Of a stretch of 55,141 nucleotides of DNA, positions 19,023 through 27,521 are shown in pieces. The number at the start of each line of letters is the position of its first letter. Positions within the stretch are counted from its first letter, which is position 1. This DNA is from Lentisphaeraceae bacterium (lineage in GTDB: Bacteria > Verrucomicrobiota > Lentisphaeria > Lentisphaerales > Lentisphaeraceae). The stretch covers positions 1 through 55,141 of the forward strand of contig JAJPOQ010000075.1 of assembly GCA_021232515.1 (NCBI GenBank), in the 5' to 3' direction. The notes under the pieces were generated by a model. That model did not search any database. It had not been told where the DNA came from and saw only the letters and a program-made list of their open reading frames with translations. The translations under genes were made by a program, and so were the position numbers.

Positions 19023-20618
19023 ATGAAGAACTGTCTGACCAAAGTAGCCATGCTACTTCTATTTTTGATACTGCCTTCTATGGCAAATGAACGCCCTAAC
19101 ATCGTCTTTATCTTTTCAGACGACCATGCTTTCCAAGCTATCGGAGCTTACGGAAGTCGCCTTAAAGACATGGACCCAACGCCAAATATCGATAAGCTAG
19201 CCGCTGAAGGTATGCGTTTTGACCGTTTCTATGTTGGTAACTCTATATGTGCACCAAGTAGAGCGACACTTCTTACTGGTAAACACAGTCACCTAAACGG
19301 TAAGCTTGACAACAAAGGTTCTTTCAATCACGATCAGCAAACATTTCCAAAGCTTCTTCAAAAAGCTGGTTACCAAACTGCAATCGTTGGTAAGACTCAC
19401 CTTGCGGGAAAAATTCAGGGTTTCGATTATTGGGAGACTCTTCCTGGTCAAGGTAACTACTACCAGCCAGACTTTGATACAGAAGAAGGTCGTAAAACTT
19501 ATGAAGGTTATGTCACTGACATAACTACTGATAAGTCTTTAGATTGGCTAAAAAACAAACGTAAGTCTGATAAACCTTTCATGCTTATGATTCACCAAAA
19601 AGCTCCTCACCGCAGCTGGTGCCCACCACTAGACCTACTTACTAAGTGGGACGACATAACTGTTCCTGAGCCTGACTCTCTTTTCGATGACTATAACACT
19701 CGAACTACTGCAGCTCACAAGCAAGACATGTCTATCGAAGTCACTATGAACTTGCCAAATGACCTTAAAGTCAAAACTCCTGAGCACAATGCTCTGATGG
19801 AAGCCAAGTTCGCTAAGATCAAATCTAGAAATAAAAACTACAGACCAAGTGGCGAAAGAGGTATCTACTACAGAATGACTCCTGAGCAACGTAAAGTTTG
19901 GGATGCAGCTTATAACCCTAAGAACCAAAAATTCCTAGATGCAAAACTTACTGGTAAAGACTTAGTTCGTTGGAAATACCAGCGCTACATGAAAGACTAT
20001 CTTCGTTGTATCTATGCTGTTGACCAAGGTGTTGGCAAAGTTATGGATTACTTGAAAGAGCAAGGTCTAGATAAAAATACTATCGTTATGTATTCTTCTG
20101 ATCAAGGTTTCTACCTAGGTGAACACGGTTGGTTTGATAAACGTTTTATGTACGAAGAGTCGTTCAGAACTCCTCTTGTTGTTAAGTGGCCAGCAAAAAT
20201 AAAAGCTGGTTCTGTAAATACTGATCTTGCTCAGAACATCGACTTCGCTACTACTTTCCTTGATCTAGCTGGAGCGGAAATCCCAGCTGATTTACAAGGT
20301 CGTTCAATGGTGCCACTTTTTAAAGGTGAAAAACCAGCAGATTGGCGCAAGTCTCTTTACTACACTTACTATGAGTACCCTCACGGTTCTCACTCTGTAC
20401 GTAAACACGAAGGTGTTTCTACTAAGCGCTATAAACTCATCCGCTTCTACGGCACAGATGTTCCAAATGGCGAAGAGTGGGAGTTTTACGACTTAGAAAC
20501 TGATCCTAAGGAAATGAATAACTCATTCAACAATCCTGAGTACGCTAGCAAAATTAAAGAACTTAAAGCTGAACTACAAAACTTAAGAGTTAAGTACAAA
20601 GCTCCTGAGCTTAAATAA
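19023..20618 (+). CDS. Exported S1 sulfatase (N-acetylglucosamine-6-sulfatase-like)
   Basis: 531 residues. Signal peptide to about residue 22. Metal site F-S-D-D-H, formylglycine site C76-A-P-S-R, and Q-K-A-P-H-R-S-W. The late motif S-S-D-Q-G-F-Y-L-G-E-H-G-W-F-D-K-R follows, characteristic of the branch that includes heparan N-acetylglucosamine-6-sulfatases (S1_11-like). A large insertion around residues 225-300 is rich in charged residues. Predicted exo-sulfatase on a sulfated aminosugar or related glycan; the assignment to S1_11 rests on my recognition of the motifs only. GTGTG lies 24-28 nt before the ATG, and AAAGGA serves as ribosome binding site. Confidence 0.9.
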   Translation: MKNCLTKVAMLLLFLILPSMANERPNIVFIFSDDHAFQAIGAYGSRLKDMDPTPNIDKLAAEGMRFDRFYVGNSICAPSRATLLTGKHSHLNGKLDNKGSFNHDQQTFPKLLQKAGYQTAIVGKTHLAGKIQGFDYWETLPGQGNYYQPDFDTEEGRKTYEGYVTDITTDKSLDWLKNKRKSDKPFMLMIHQKAPHRSWCPPLDLLTKWDDITVPEPDSLFDDYNTRTTAAHKQDMSIEVTMNLPNDLKVKTPEHNALMEAKFAKIKSRNKNYRPSGERGIYYRMTPEQRKVWDAAYNPKNQKFLDAKLTGKDLVRWKYQRYMKDYLRCIYAVDQGVGKVMDYLKEQGLDKNTIVMYSSDQGFYLGEHGWFDKRFMYEESFRTPLVVKWPAKIKAGSVNTDLAQNIDFATTFLDLAGAEIPADLQGRSMVPLFKGEKPADWRKSLYYTYYEYPHGSHSVRKHEGVSTKRYKLIRFYGTDVPNGEEWEFYDLETDPKEMNNSFNNPEYASKIKELKAELQNLRVKYKAPELK

Positions 20619-20621
20619 GCT

Positions 20622-20659
20622 CAAAAAAAATTAACGGGTTGCTGACCTTCAGCAACCCG
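20622..20659. terminator. Bidirectional terminator between convergent genes
   Basis: A perfect stem (CGGGTTGCTGA / TCAGCAACCCG) with a 3-nt loop lies at 20635-20659. An A-run at 20623-20630 gives a T-run on the minus strand, so it fits best as terminator of the hydrolase gene and probably also stops the sulfatase. Confidence 0.85.
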
Positions 20660-20685
20660 CCTTCCTTCCCTTTCAAACTTTCTTG

Positions 20686-21555
20686 TTAGTCTCTAAAGAA
20701 TTGACAAATTTTCTCTTTAACTTGTCGATGATTCATAATAAAAAAGTGATGCCCCTCAACTTCAATATTCTCCAATGCTGAAGCTGACTTACCCGTCTCT
20801 GTTCTCAAAAGTCCATCATGAGCTCTAGAAAACCCCAGAAGTGGGAAATAGTGCTTTTTGCGACCATTGTTTCCCGAGATAGTTATATGATCAACCGAAA
20901 GGTCCGGTAAGATTGTTGGTAATGAACCTTTACCTGAGTGAAGCCTTTTCCCGTTTACTCCCAAGATAAAGTCTAGTTTCGCCTTTCTTAACCAATCTAC
21001 TAAAACTACACCTTTATTCGGTGCCGTAAGCATAACAGCCTTGGATATACCTTTGCTCTGAAAGTCTTTTTCATACTGCCTCAAGAGTATCGCGCCTGTA
21101 CTATGAGTTACACAACGAACATCTGAACCCATATGTTCTAAAACCCCTTTGAGTGACTTTGCCGTACTTTCTATAGGCTGATAAAAACAACTGAAACGAA
21201 AGAAGTGCACATCGTAGCCTTCTTTCTCAAGATCTTGGCGTAGTGGCTCAAGTGAATTCTTCTTGATTGTTAGGCCATGAATGAGTAATACTTTTGGCTT
21301 TAAGTTCAATTTTGAAATCTCAACAAAAGAATCCAAACAGTCACTATAATCACCCCAAGCCAAGCGATAGTCATTTTGATCCAAAAGTCGATAGTGACCT
21401 GTTAATACATTTTGCTGAATGCGTCCGCCTTTATTTATCTTAACATCTGTCCAAAAACACATCCCTCCTAGAGTCGGCATTTTCAAATTTATGTTCTTAG
21501 CATTTGTCGAAGCCGCCAGTAAAAAGCAGAACAGGATAAAAAAGTTTCGAATCAT
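20686..21555 (-). CDS. Exported alpha/beta hydrolase
   Basis: 289 residues with a signal peptide (about 1-19). The oxyanion-side motif L-L-I-H-G-L is at 90-95. The nucleophile region is V-T-H-S-T-G, with Ser152, a slightly unusual elbow (T-x-S-T-G rather than G-x-S-x-G). Later come A-H-D-G and G-H-H-F-F, which could give the acid and base residues. The family covers lipases and esterases; triacylglycerol lipase-like or deacylase activity is possible. It is convergent with the sulfatase at 19023 and divergent from the FMN reductase gene. Role in polysaccharide deacylation is inference from context only. Confidence 0.72.
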   Translation of the reverse strand: MIRNFFILFCFLLAASTNAKNINLKMPTLGGMCFWTDVKINKGGRIQQNVLTGHYRLLDQNDYRLAWGDYSDCLDSFVEISKLNLKPKVLLIHGLTIKKNSLEPLRQDLEKEGYDVHFFRFSCFYQPIESTAKSLKGVLEHMGSDVRCVTHSTGAILLRQYEKDFQSKGISKAVMLTAPNKGVVLVDWLRKAKLDFILGVNGKRLHSGKGSLPTILPDLSVDHITISGNNGRKKHYFPLLGFSRAHDGLLRTETGKSASALENIEVEGHHFFIMNHRQVKEKICQFFRD

Positions 21556-21725
21556 TTATTTCTCCAAAAATATCTATAAAAGTTAAGAAGTTGTTGAGTA
21601 AAAGACAGCAAGAAACTTTCAATAGTCACTATCACTAAAATCAATACTTAGCTCCTTTCAGAAAAACTCATTGACCAAAAGCAATTCACTGATAATTTCA
21701 TTAAAAAAATTTCAGGAATATAATT

Positions 21726-22226
21726 ATGGCTAAAATAATCATCCTCGTTGCCAGTAAAGGCATGAATGTTGTCCTTGGTGACAAACTTGCAGAAGAAGTT
21801 AAAGCTCAAGGCGCGACGCCAGAGATCATCAATCTTGTCGATTTAGAACTGGCTTTGTATCCAGCTAAATGCGAAACGTCCAAAACAAAAGCTATTGAAC
21901 TCACAGAACAAGTCAAAACTGCCGATGGCCTGCTATTTGTCGCTCCTGAGTACAACGGCAGTCTTCCTCCAGTCCTCAACAATGCGATGGCTTGGATTAG
22001 TACTTCAACTGAAGAGTGGCGTGAGACCTTCAATGGCAAAGCTGCTGCTATAGCAACTCACAGTGGCGGTGGCGGTGCTCATGTACTGGTTGCTATGCGT
22101 CAACAACTTTCATACATCGGTGCAAATGTCGTTGGTCGTGAAATACTAACACACTACAAAAAAGAACTTAATCCTGAGTCTGCAACTGAAGTTGTCGGAC
22201 AACTTCTCAAGTACGCAAACGCTTAA
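21726..22226 (+). CDS. NADPH-dependent FMN reductase
   Basis: 166 residues, flavodoxin-like fold. The start I-I-L-V-A-S-K-G forms the phosphate-binding loop, and F-V-A-P-E-Y-N-G-S-L-P (about residues 75-85) is the signature of the NADPH-dependent FMN reductase/azoreductase family. H-S-G-G-G-G-A-H follows. Length is normal for the family. It reduces FMN or quinones with NAD(P)H in the cytoplasm and is usually part of oxidative-stress defence or supplies reduced flavin. A perfect long hairpin follows the stop, so it is probably a single-gene unit. Confidence 0.88.
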   Translation: MAKIIILVASKGMNVVLGDKLAEEVKAQGATPEIINLVDLELALYPAKCETSKTKAIELTEQVKTADGLLFVAPEYNGSLPPVLNNAMAWISTSTEEWRETFNGKAAAIATHSGGGGAHVLVAMRQQLSYIGANVVGREILTHYKKELNPESATEVVGQLLKYANA

Positions 22227-22243
22227 TTTTCATGCTCAAAATG

Positions 22244-22278
22244 TGCAAATTTTATAACTTAATCTTATAAAATTTGCA
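22244..22278. terminator. Perfect 14-bp AT-rich stem-loop
   Basis: TGCAAATTTTATAA and TTATAAAATTTGCA pair without mismatch around a 7-nt loop, 18 nt after the FMN reductase stop. AT-rich with no clear T-run, so it may be a terminator or an operator-like palindrome for the following pseudopilin gene. Confidence 0.55.
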
Positions 22279-22335
22279 TGACCTCTCCATCTTCCTTACC
22301 TTAAAGTTAAAACGTCAATTTTTAGGGATAAAGGA

Positions 22336-23070
22336 ATGAGGAAGGAAAAGTTTACACTCGTTGAGCTACTCGTCGTAGTAGCTGTAATCGGCGTTCTAGT
22401 TTCAATGCTACTGCCTGCCTTAGCTAGTGCTCGCGAAGCCGCGAAGTTTAAAGTCTGCATGAGTAATCAAAGACAAATTGGTCTAGGGGCTCAACTTTAT
22501 GCGTCAGACAATGAGGGTTTAATTGTTGGCGACTACAACTCCGACCCATCGACTATGTTTTTTGGTGTTCGATACCTAAACTACGTTGGAGGTCCAGTAT
22601 GGACGGGCGCATTAGACGTCGCAAAAATGGACGAAGAGTTCGCCAAGATTGATGCCTATCAATGTCCATCTTCACAATACTCTGATGTTGTTTTAGACTA
22701 CACCGTAAACTCCTTAGATATGCCCGAGTACTACAACTCTAATGGTGGCACCTCACGAGGCATCTGGGCTCATAATCCAGATTCCATGCCCAAAAGTTTA
22801 GATGAAATAGGCTACCTAATGGAAGCAAATATTAAACGAATCCATGACACACCCTCTCACAAGTACAATCTTTACGATGTCTTCCAAAGTAATAAATTTA
22901 CATGGAACGCTTCTGGAGGCCCAAACTCAGAAGCAAATGCACGCTCTATGCATTTTGCCGACCCTAGGCACTTAAGAAAAATGAACATATCTTACTTTGA
23001 TGGGCACTCAAGTGTTACTTACCTTAAAGGATCTGGGACAAACTGGGGGCTGCTCAACCCTCACTTATAA
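22336..23070 (+). CDS. Pseudopilin-like protein (H-x9-DG family)
   Basis: 244 residues. Prepilin leader [15 protein letters not shown] with a single hydrophobic helix. The C-terminal motif [12 protein letters not shown] is an exact H-x9-DG. It is the upstream member of a tandem paralogous pair with the gene at 23151; both share N-Q-R-Q-I, V-G-D-Y-N-S and S-T-M-F-F stretches. The protein would be inserted in the inner membrane and processed by prepilin peptidase, then exposed in the periplasm or on a pseudopilus. AGGGATAAAGGA lies before the ATG. Confidence 0.87.
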   Translation: MRKEKFTLVELLVVVAVIGVLVSMLLPALASAREAAKFKVCMSNQRQIGLGAQLYASDNEGLIVGDYNSDPSTMFFGVRYLNYVGGPVWTGALDVAKMDEEFAKIDAYQCPSSQYSDVVLDYTVNSLDMPEYYNSNGGTSRGIWAHNPDSMPKSLDEIGYLMEANIKRIHDTPSHKYNLYDVFQSNKFTWNASGGPNSEANARSMHFADPRHLRKMNISYFDGHSSVTYLKGSGTNWGLLNPHL

Positions 23071-23150
23071 ACCTTTCTCTTCTTCATTTGTCACAAAACT
23101 CTTCACAGAGACAATAACTAAAAAGAACTGTGAACGTGTGAGCCGTATAA

Positions 23151-23870
23151 ATGAAAAAATTTTCTCTTATCGAACTTCTTGTTGTCGTCGCTATAATTGG
23201 CATACTTGCATCCCTACTTCTCCCTTCATTAGCCAAAGCTAGAGAAGTTGCAAAGTTTAAAGTCTGTATGAGTAACCAAAGACAAATCTCTGTTGCGGCG
23301 AATCTATATGCCACGGAGTTTGATGGGCTTATGGTTGGTGACTATAATTCAGCTCCATCAACTATGTTTTTTGCCGTTCGTTACATTCACTACCTAGGAG
23401 GAGATGTCTGGACGGGAAACTTAAATACAGACAAGATGGATACTGAGTTTGCCAAGATTGGCGCTTATCAATGCCCTTCAACCCAACACCAAGATGTGCC
23501 ATTAGATTTTACGGTTAATTCGATCGATATGGATCACTACGAAAACAACTCAGCCTATATAGGAACAAGAACTCATAGAATAAGTTCCTTACCGAAAAGT
23601 CTTTCTTCAATTGCTTATATCTTAGAAGCAAACAATCAACGCAACAAAGATAGCGGCTACGACTACCACCTATGGGATATATTCAAACCAAACTTTTTTA
23701 CTTTCAATGCTGTTGGCGGAGCCAACACAAGCGGTGGCGCGAGATCAATGTACTTTGCTGACCCTCAACATTTAGGCAAGACAAATGTCTCATACTTTGA
23801 TGGACACTCTGAAGTTAAACAACTTAAAAGCAATAGCTTCAAGTTTTCTCTACTCAATCCACATCTATAA
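23151..23870 (+). CDS. Pseudopilin-like protein, tandem paralogue
   Basis: 239 residues. Leader [15 protein letters not shown]; note F-S-L rather than F-T-L. C-terminal [12 protein letters not shown] matches H-x9-DG. It follows its paralogue by 80 nt and ends in a strong bidirectional terminator. The two are similar along their whole length, so they arose by local duplication; conserved aromatic and glycine positions suggest the same fold and different surface specificity. GTGTG lies 11-15 nt before the ATG. Confidence 0.87.
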   Translation: MKKFSLIELLVVVAIIGILASLLLPSLAKAREVAKFKVCMSNQRQISVAANLYATEFDGLMVGDYNSAPSTMFFAVRYIHYLGGDVWTGNLNTDKMDTEFAKIGAYQCPSTQHQDVPLDFTVNSIDMDHYENNSAYIGTRTHRISSLPKSLSSIAYILEANNQRNKDSGYDYHLWDIFKPNFFTFNAVGGANTSGGARSMYFADPQHLGKTNVSYFDGHSEVKQLKSNSFKFSLLNPHL

Positions 23871-23904
23871 AAAAAGCCGATCTGAATTAACAGATCGGCT
23901 TTTA
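23869..23904. terminator. Bidirectional Rho-independent terminator
   Basis: AAGCCGATCTG and CAGATCGGCTT pair around AATTAA, with A-run before and T-run after. It serves both the pseudopilin pair (+) and the DUF2231 cytochrome gene (-). Confidence 0.92.
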
Positions 23905-23922
23905 AGAAAGTCTATTTAAGAA

Positions 23923-25401
23923 TTACTTCTTACTCTTATCCGCTAGAGCAGCATCGGCAGGGAAGTCCGCACCAGCTTTGATCCAAGCTTCAATCTTAGC
24001 AATTTGATCAGCAGTAAGAACTCCACCTTTTGGAGGCATAACGTCATCGTCATCATCAGTCATCTTAATAAGTGTGACAAGATAACTTTTTGCTGCGTCA
24101 CCTTTTACAATCGGTGCCTCTTCTGAATCACCAGCAGTGAATGCGAATTCTGCTTTATCCAAACGATACTCACCTTTTTGCTTTTTCTCACCGTGACACT
24201 TAACACAACGCGACTCAAAAATCGGTGCTATATCTTTCATGAAGTCAACAGCTCCGGCAGGCTTGATCATTTCTTCTGCTGCAGCAACTGCAGTTTCAGC
24301 AACTTCTTTAGCTTCTTCTACTTGTTGCTTAACTTCTTCAACAGCTGCTGCTTCTTTTGCATGAGCTGGCTTGGCAGACTTAGCTCTTTTATTGATATCC
24401 ATAAATCTCTGAGGAACATTCGCATCTTTGATCTTCTTCTCAAAAAGGTCTTTGTCGTTCTTTGAGCCATCGATCCACCACTTAACAAAGTCCAAGTCAT
24501 CCTGAGGAAGAATTCCTTCTGGAGGCATGATCTCGTCTTCATCGTTAGTAACCATTAACTGATAAAGTAAGGAATCAGCTGCTTTACCATGAACAATAAG
24601 GCCTTCGTTTTTGCCACCCTTTTGAATAAACTCTACAGTGTCTAAACGAAGCTTACCTTTCATCTTCGCATTACTGTGACACTCATAACAATTATTCTTC
24701 ATAAATGGAGCTACAAGGCCTTCGTAAACGCTCAACTCAGGGTCTATCGGAGCATTTGGGTCAACCTTAGGATCACGACCTGTAATAGCTCGTACCCAGT
24801 TTGGTGCATAGTCGAAAAGGTACTCCTCACCATGAGTGAGTGAACCACCGTCATGACCAACAAATGACATAACGTTCAGGGCGATGAACATAACTACTAG
24901 AGAAATCTTTTTATGAACGACTTTTTCTTGACCAGATTTCAAGAAGGAAAGTTTAAAGAAAAAGGCAATACCTACCAACGCAGAGAAAAGTAAACCACCC
25001 CAGCCATGGCGATTTATGAGGTCTGGATTGTAGTCATTTTGCATGGCTAGGAATGAACCAAACAACACTGCAACCATAGAGAAAACAAAAGAACAACCTA
25101 GAACAAAGCAGTATGGAAAGTGTAAATCGTCACGTTTCTTCCAAAGCGCAAAAGCCTGCATAAAGAAAGCTACAACCAGCATACCAATAGGTAAGTGAAG
25201 GGCAAGTGGGTGAAAACGACCTAAGAAGACGAAGAAGTCCGCTGGAGCGCCAGGATCTTGACCGAAGATAGTCGTTACAAACTTTACAAAAGAAGGGACT
25301 GTTTCTGGAGCTTCGCCAGCTTCTCCTCCAAAAATCGAAGGCAGTATGCACATAAAAGCACATAAAAGTGAAAGTGTTAAAAATCGTTTATTTGTTTTCA
25401 T
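23923..25401 (-). CDS. DUF2231 membrane protein with two PSCyt1 haem-c domains
   Basis: 492 residues from ATG 25401 (an upstream TTG would add four residues). Order: signal peptide; DUF2231-type membrane region (about residues 45-185, L-H-L-P-I-G-M-L and several helices); first PSCyt1 domain with C-Y-E-C-H; a charged, alanine/glutamate-rich coiled segment (about 345-385); second PSCyt1 domain with C-V-K-C-H. Both PSCyt1 domains carry the D-x-[DE]-x-x-M-P-P segment typical of planctomycete cytochromes. Expected to be a membrane-anchored c-type electron carrier facing the periplasm. Partner redox enzymes are unknown. It appears monocistronic. Confidence 0.85.
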   Translation of the reverse strand: MKTNKRFLTLSLLCAFMCILPSIFGGEAGEAPETVPSFVKFVTTIFGQDPGAPADFFVFLGRFHPLALHLPIGMLVVAFFMQAFALWKKRDDLHFPYCFVLGCSFVFSMVAVLFGSFLAMQNDYNPDLINRHGWGGLLFSALVGIAFFFKLSFLKSGQEKVVHKKISLVVMFIALNVMSFVGHDGGSLTHGEEYLFDYAPNWVRAITGRDPKVDPNAPIDPELSVYEGLVAPFMKNNCYECHSNAKMKGKLRLDTVEFIQKGGKNEGLIVHGKAADSLLYQLMVTNDEDEIMPPEGILPQDDLDFVKWWIDGSKNDKDLFEKKIKDANVPQRFMDINKRAKSAKPAHAKEAAAVEEVKQQVEEAKEVAETAVAAAEEMIKPAGAVDFMKDIAPIFESRCVKCHGEKKQKGEYRLDKAEFAFTAGDSEEAPIVKGDAAKSYLVTLIKMTDDDDDVMPPKGGVLTADQIAKIEAWIKAGADFPADAALADKSKK

Positions 25402-25521
25402 TGGTTCTCGCAAATTTTCAAATTTATTGTTCTTACTGTGTATAACAGTATGAAAGGGAATTATCTCACAGACACAAACAATCTATCTGCGAATAAAGTT
25501 ACATTTATAAAATATAATCGG

Positions 25522-25863
25522 CTATTTCTTAACAAACTCTTTCATGAGCATGCTCTTGTCGCCTTTTTTATGAAAGTCGTCAACAATATGCTTAAGAGCA
25601 AAATCGACTAGGTGAGACTTTTTCACCTTAGATTTTTCTGAATAAGGAAGCTTACGGCGAAGGTCGTCATATACTTCTTCGAGTGCACCCAAGATGTCCG
25701 TCGAGAGGTAGTGGGTTACACGCGCCTTTTCAACTTCTTTTTCAACAGGCTTCTTTAAAGCTGCTGCTTCGGCATCGGTCATATCGACATTCAGCTTATT
25801 GATGACTTTATCCATGTCATCTGCAGAACGCGCCCCACCAAGATTAAGAGATTTTCTTTTCAT
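25522..25863 (-). CDS. Ribbon-helix-helix-like partner of ParA
   Basis: 113 residues. Residues about 46-95 fit a ribbon-helix-helix plan: a short strand V-T-H-Y-L, helix I-L-G-A-L-E-E-V-Y, loop, then a helix S-H-L-V-D-F-A-L-K-H-I. The N-terminal about 45 residues are charged and probably flexible. It starts 19 nt after the ParA gene, so the pair is an operon. In type Ib partition systems the second protein is such a small RHH centromere-binding protein, which also represses the operon. I see no obvious iteron cluster (parC) next to it. The RHH call is from pattern and context, not from a strong family signature. Confidence 0.6.
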   Translation of the reverse strand: MKRKSLNLGGARSADDMDKVINKLNVDMTDAEAAALKKPVEKEVEKARVTHYLSTDILGALEEVYDDLRRKLPYSEKSKVKKSHLVDFALKHIVDDFHKKGDKSMLMKEFVKK

Positions 25864-25882
25864 TTATTAAACTCGTTTTCTT

Positions 25883-26533
25883 TTAAGCTGATAGCTTTTC
25901 CCAGCTAATTATGCCTAGTATTTCATTGATAAAATCAGTCACTTCTGCTTTAGCTTTTGGATCGTGCCACTCAAGAGCAGTTAACCCTTGAGTCATAGTA
26001 TCCGCATACGCGACTCTATTTCCAAGTGTCGTTGTACAAGCAGAAATAGAAAACTCACCAAGAACTGATTTAGTTTCTTGAGAGAGCAAAGTAACTTTAT
26101 TAAATTTATTTATGATAAAAGATGCTTTTATCTCTGGGTTTATTGCCTGAGCATCTTCTATCTGGGTCACCATCTTGGCCGTTGCCCATATATCTAGTGG
26201 AGACGGCCCAACCGGGAGAATAACTAAGTCTGAAGCGGCTATACTGACAGCTGCAAGCGCATTTACATGAGGTGATCCATCGATAATTACACAGTCAAAG
26301 CCATCTCGAAAACTGATGATTTGTTTTCTTAAGGCTGCTGCTGAGGTCAAGGAAATAACTGTTATATGCTGCATAGAGTCATCTCTTTCTCCACGCCAAG
26401 TCACTGAAGAACCTTGGGTGTCTGTATCAATCACAAGCACAGTTTTACCTGTTTTTGCTATGCCAACGGCTAAATTGGTGGCAACTGTTGTCTTACCAAC
26501 ACCGCCTTTGATATTTAGTACAGAAATGATCAT
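25883..26533 (-). CDS. parA: ParA-family ATPase, small plasmid type
   Basis: 216 residues. Deviant Walker A K-G-G-V-G-K-T-T at 9-16, with the signature lysine. Walker A' V-I-D-T-D-T-Q-G-S and Walker B V-I-I-D-G. The residues after Q-G-S-S-V-T-W-R-G-E-R-D-D resemble plasmid-type short ParA proteins that lack the N-terminal DNA-binding domain (type Ib). Such ATPases bind nucleoid DNA as dimers and position cargo (plasmids, or protein complexes in McdA-like systems). The partner is the RHH-like gene downstream. It is not the chromosomal ParABS locus, because no ParB and no recognisable parS are present. Confidence 0.85.
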   Translation of the reverse strand: MIISVLNIKGGVGKTTVATNLAVGIAKTGKTVLVIDTDTQGSSVTWRGERDDSMQHITVISLTSAAALRKQIISFRDGFDCVIIDGSPHVNALAAVSIAASDLVILPVGPSPLDIWATAKMVTQIEDAQAINPEIKASFIINKFNKVTLLSQETKSVLGEFSISACTTTLGNRVAYADTMTQGLTALEWHDPKAKAEVTDFINEILGIISWEKLSA

Positions 26534-26791
26534 TTCACTAAGACTATTTTTCGTTTATTTAATCTTAAAAAGTATAAGGGTTGAGCTTAACTTTGCAAGC
26601 TAACAAAGATAAGGAAAACTAGGCTAATTCACCAGTAAAAAGCAAAAAATCGACTCAAAATTACAATTCCATGTCAGGAAAAGATATATTATACGAATGT
26701 ATCTATGGATAGAACTCTCATCGTTCAAGGATACATGAAAGTTCACTCATTGAAATTATCGACTATAAAAAAACTGTGTGTGGAAATTAAT

Positions 26792-27520
26792 ATGTATAAA
26801 GACAAGCGTAACTTTACTTTGATAGAACTTCTCGTCGTTATGGCAATACTTGCATTGCTAGCTTCACTCCTAATGCCATCCTTAAAAACAGCTCGTGAAA
26901 AAGCAAAATCTGCAGTATGCCTATCAAATCAGAAACAAATCGGTGTTGGCTTCGCTCACTTCACTACCGATAAGTCAGGAAAAATGCCGGCATGGGCCGA
27001 AGCAAATAATGAAGCTACTTTTGTTGCTTATGGCAACCCATCGATCATGTGGGATGAAAATATAGCGCCTTACTTGTCTATCGAAATTCAAAACCCGGAA
27101 CGGGGTTCAGCTATTCCCAAAAATGAAATAACTGGCAACCTAAATATCTTTTCATGTCCAGTTGATGAAGTGACTAGAACAAGCGACGATTATCACCCAT
27201 CATCTTACGGCTACAACAGAAGTGGGCTTGGCTTTTTTGACTCACTTCACATAGGTGCGATAGACTCACCGAGCAAACTTATAACGACTGGCGATATAGC
27301 AATCGACACTCGTTACTTTGGTTATGCGACAAACTCAGAAGTCAGGCCAACAAAACAACGGTTGACCTACTTAGGTATGCATCTTTTAAACAATGCCAAA
27401 GAAAAATATAATTACCTATTTGCCGATGGTCATGTTCAAAATATCAGCCTCCACTCTACCCTTGGTCAGGGAACTATAAATTCCCCACAAGGTTTATGGA
27501 CGGCTAATCCAAATGACTAG
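26792..27520 (+). CDS. Pseudopilin-like protein
   Basis: 242 residues from ATG 26792, preceded by GTGTGGAAA. A start at 26705 would put 29 extra residues before the prepilin leader, which is unlikely. Leader N-F-T-L-I-E-L-L-V-V-M-A-I-L. The C-terminal motif is F-A-D-G-H, with the nearest upstream His at 15 residues rather than 10, so the H-x9-DG spacing is not kept. Its stop is immediately followed by the convergent DUF1501 gene (1-nt gap), with no terminator seen between them. Confidence 0.85.
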   Translation: MYKDKRNFTLIELLVVMAILALLASLLMPSLKTAREKAKSAVCLSNQKQIGVGFAHFTTDKSGKMPAWAEANNEATFVAYGNPSIMWDENIAPYLSIEIQNPERGSAIPKNEITGNLNIFSCPVDEVTRTSDDYHPSSYGYNRSGLGFFDSLHIGAIDSPSKLITTGDIAIDTRYFGYATNSEVRPTKQRLTYLGMHLLNNAKEKYNYLFADGHVQNISLHSTLGQGTINSPQGLWTANPND

Positions 27521-27521
27521 T

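Noticed and set aside
25883..26533. Chromosomal ParABS locus near oriC
   Set aside because: ParA is of the short plasmid type, there is no ParB, and I see no parS-like TGTTTCACGTGAAACA sequence.
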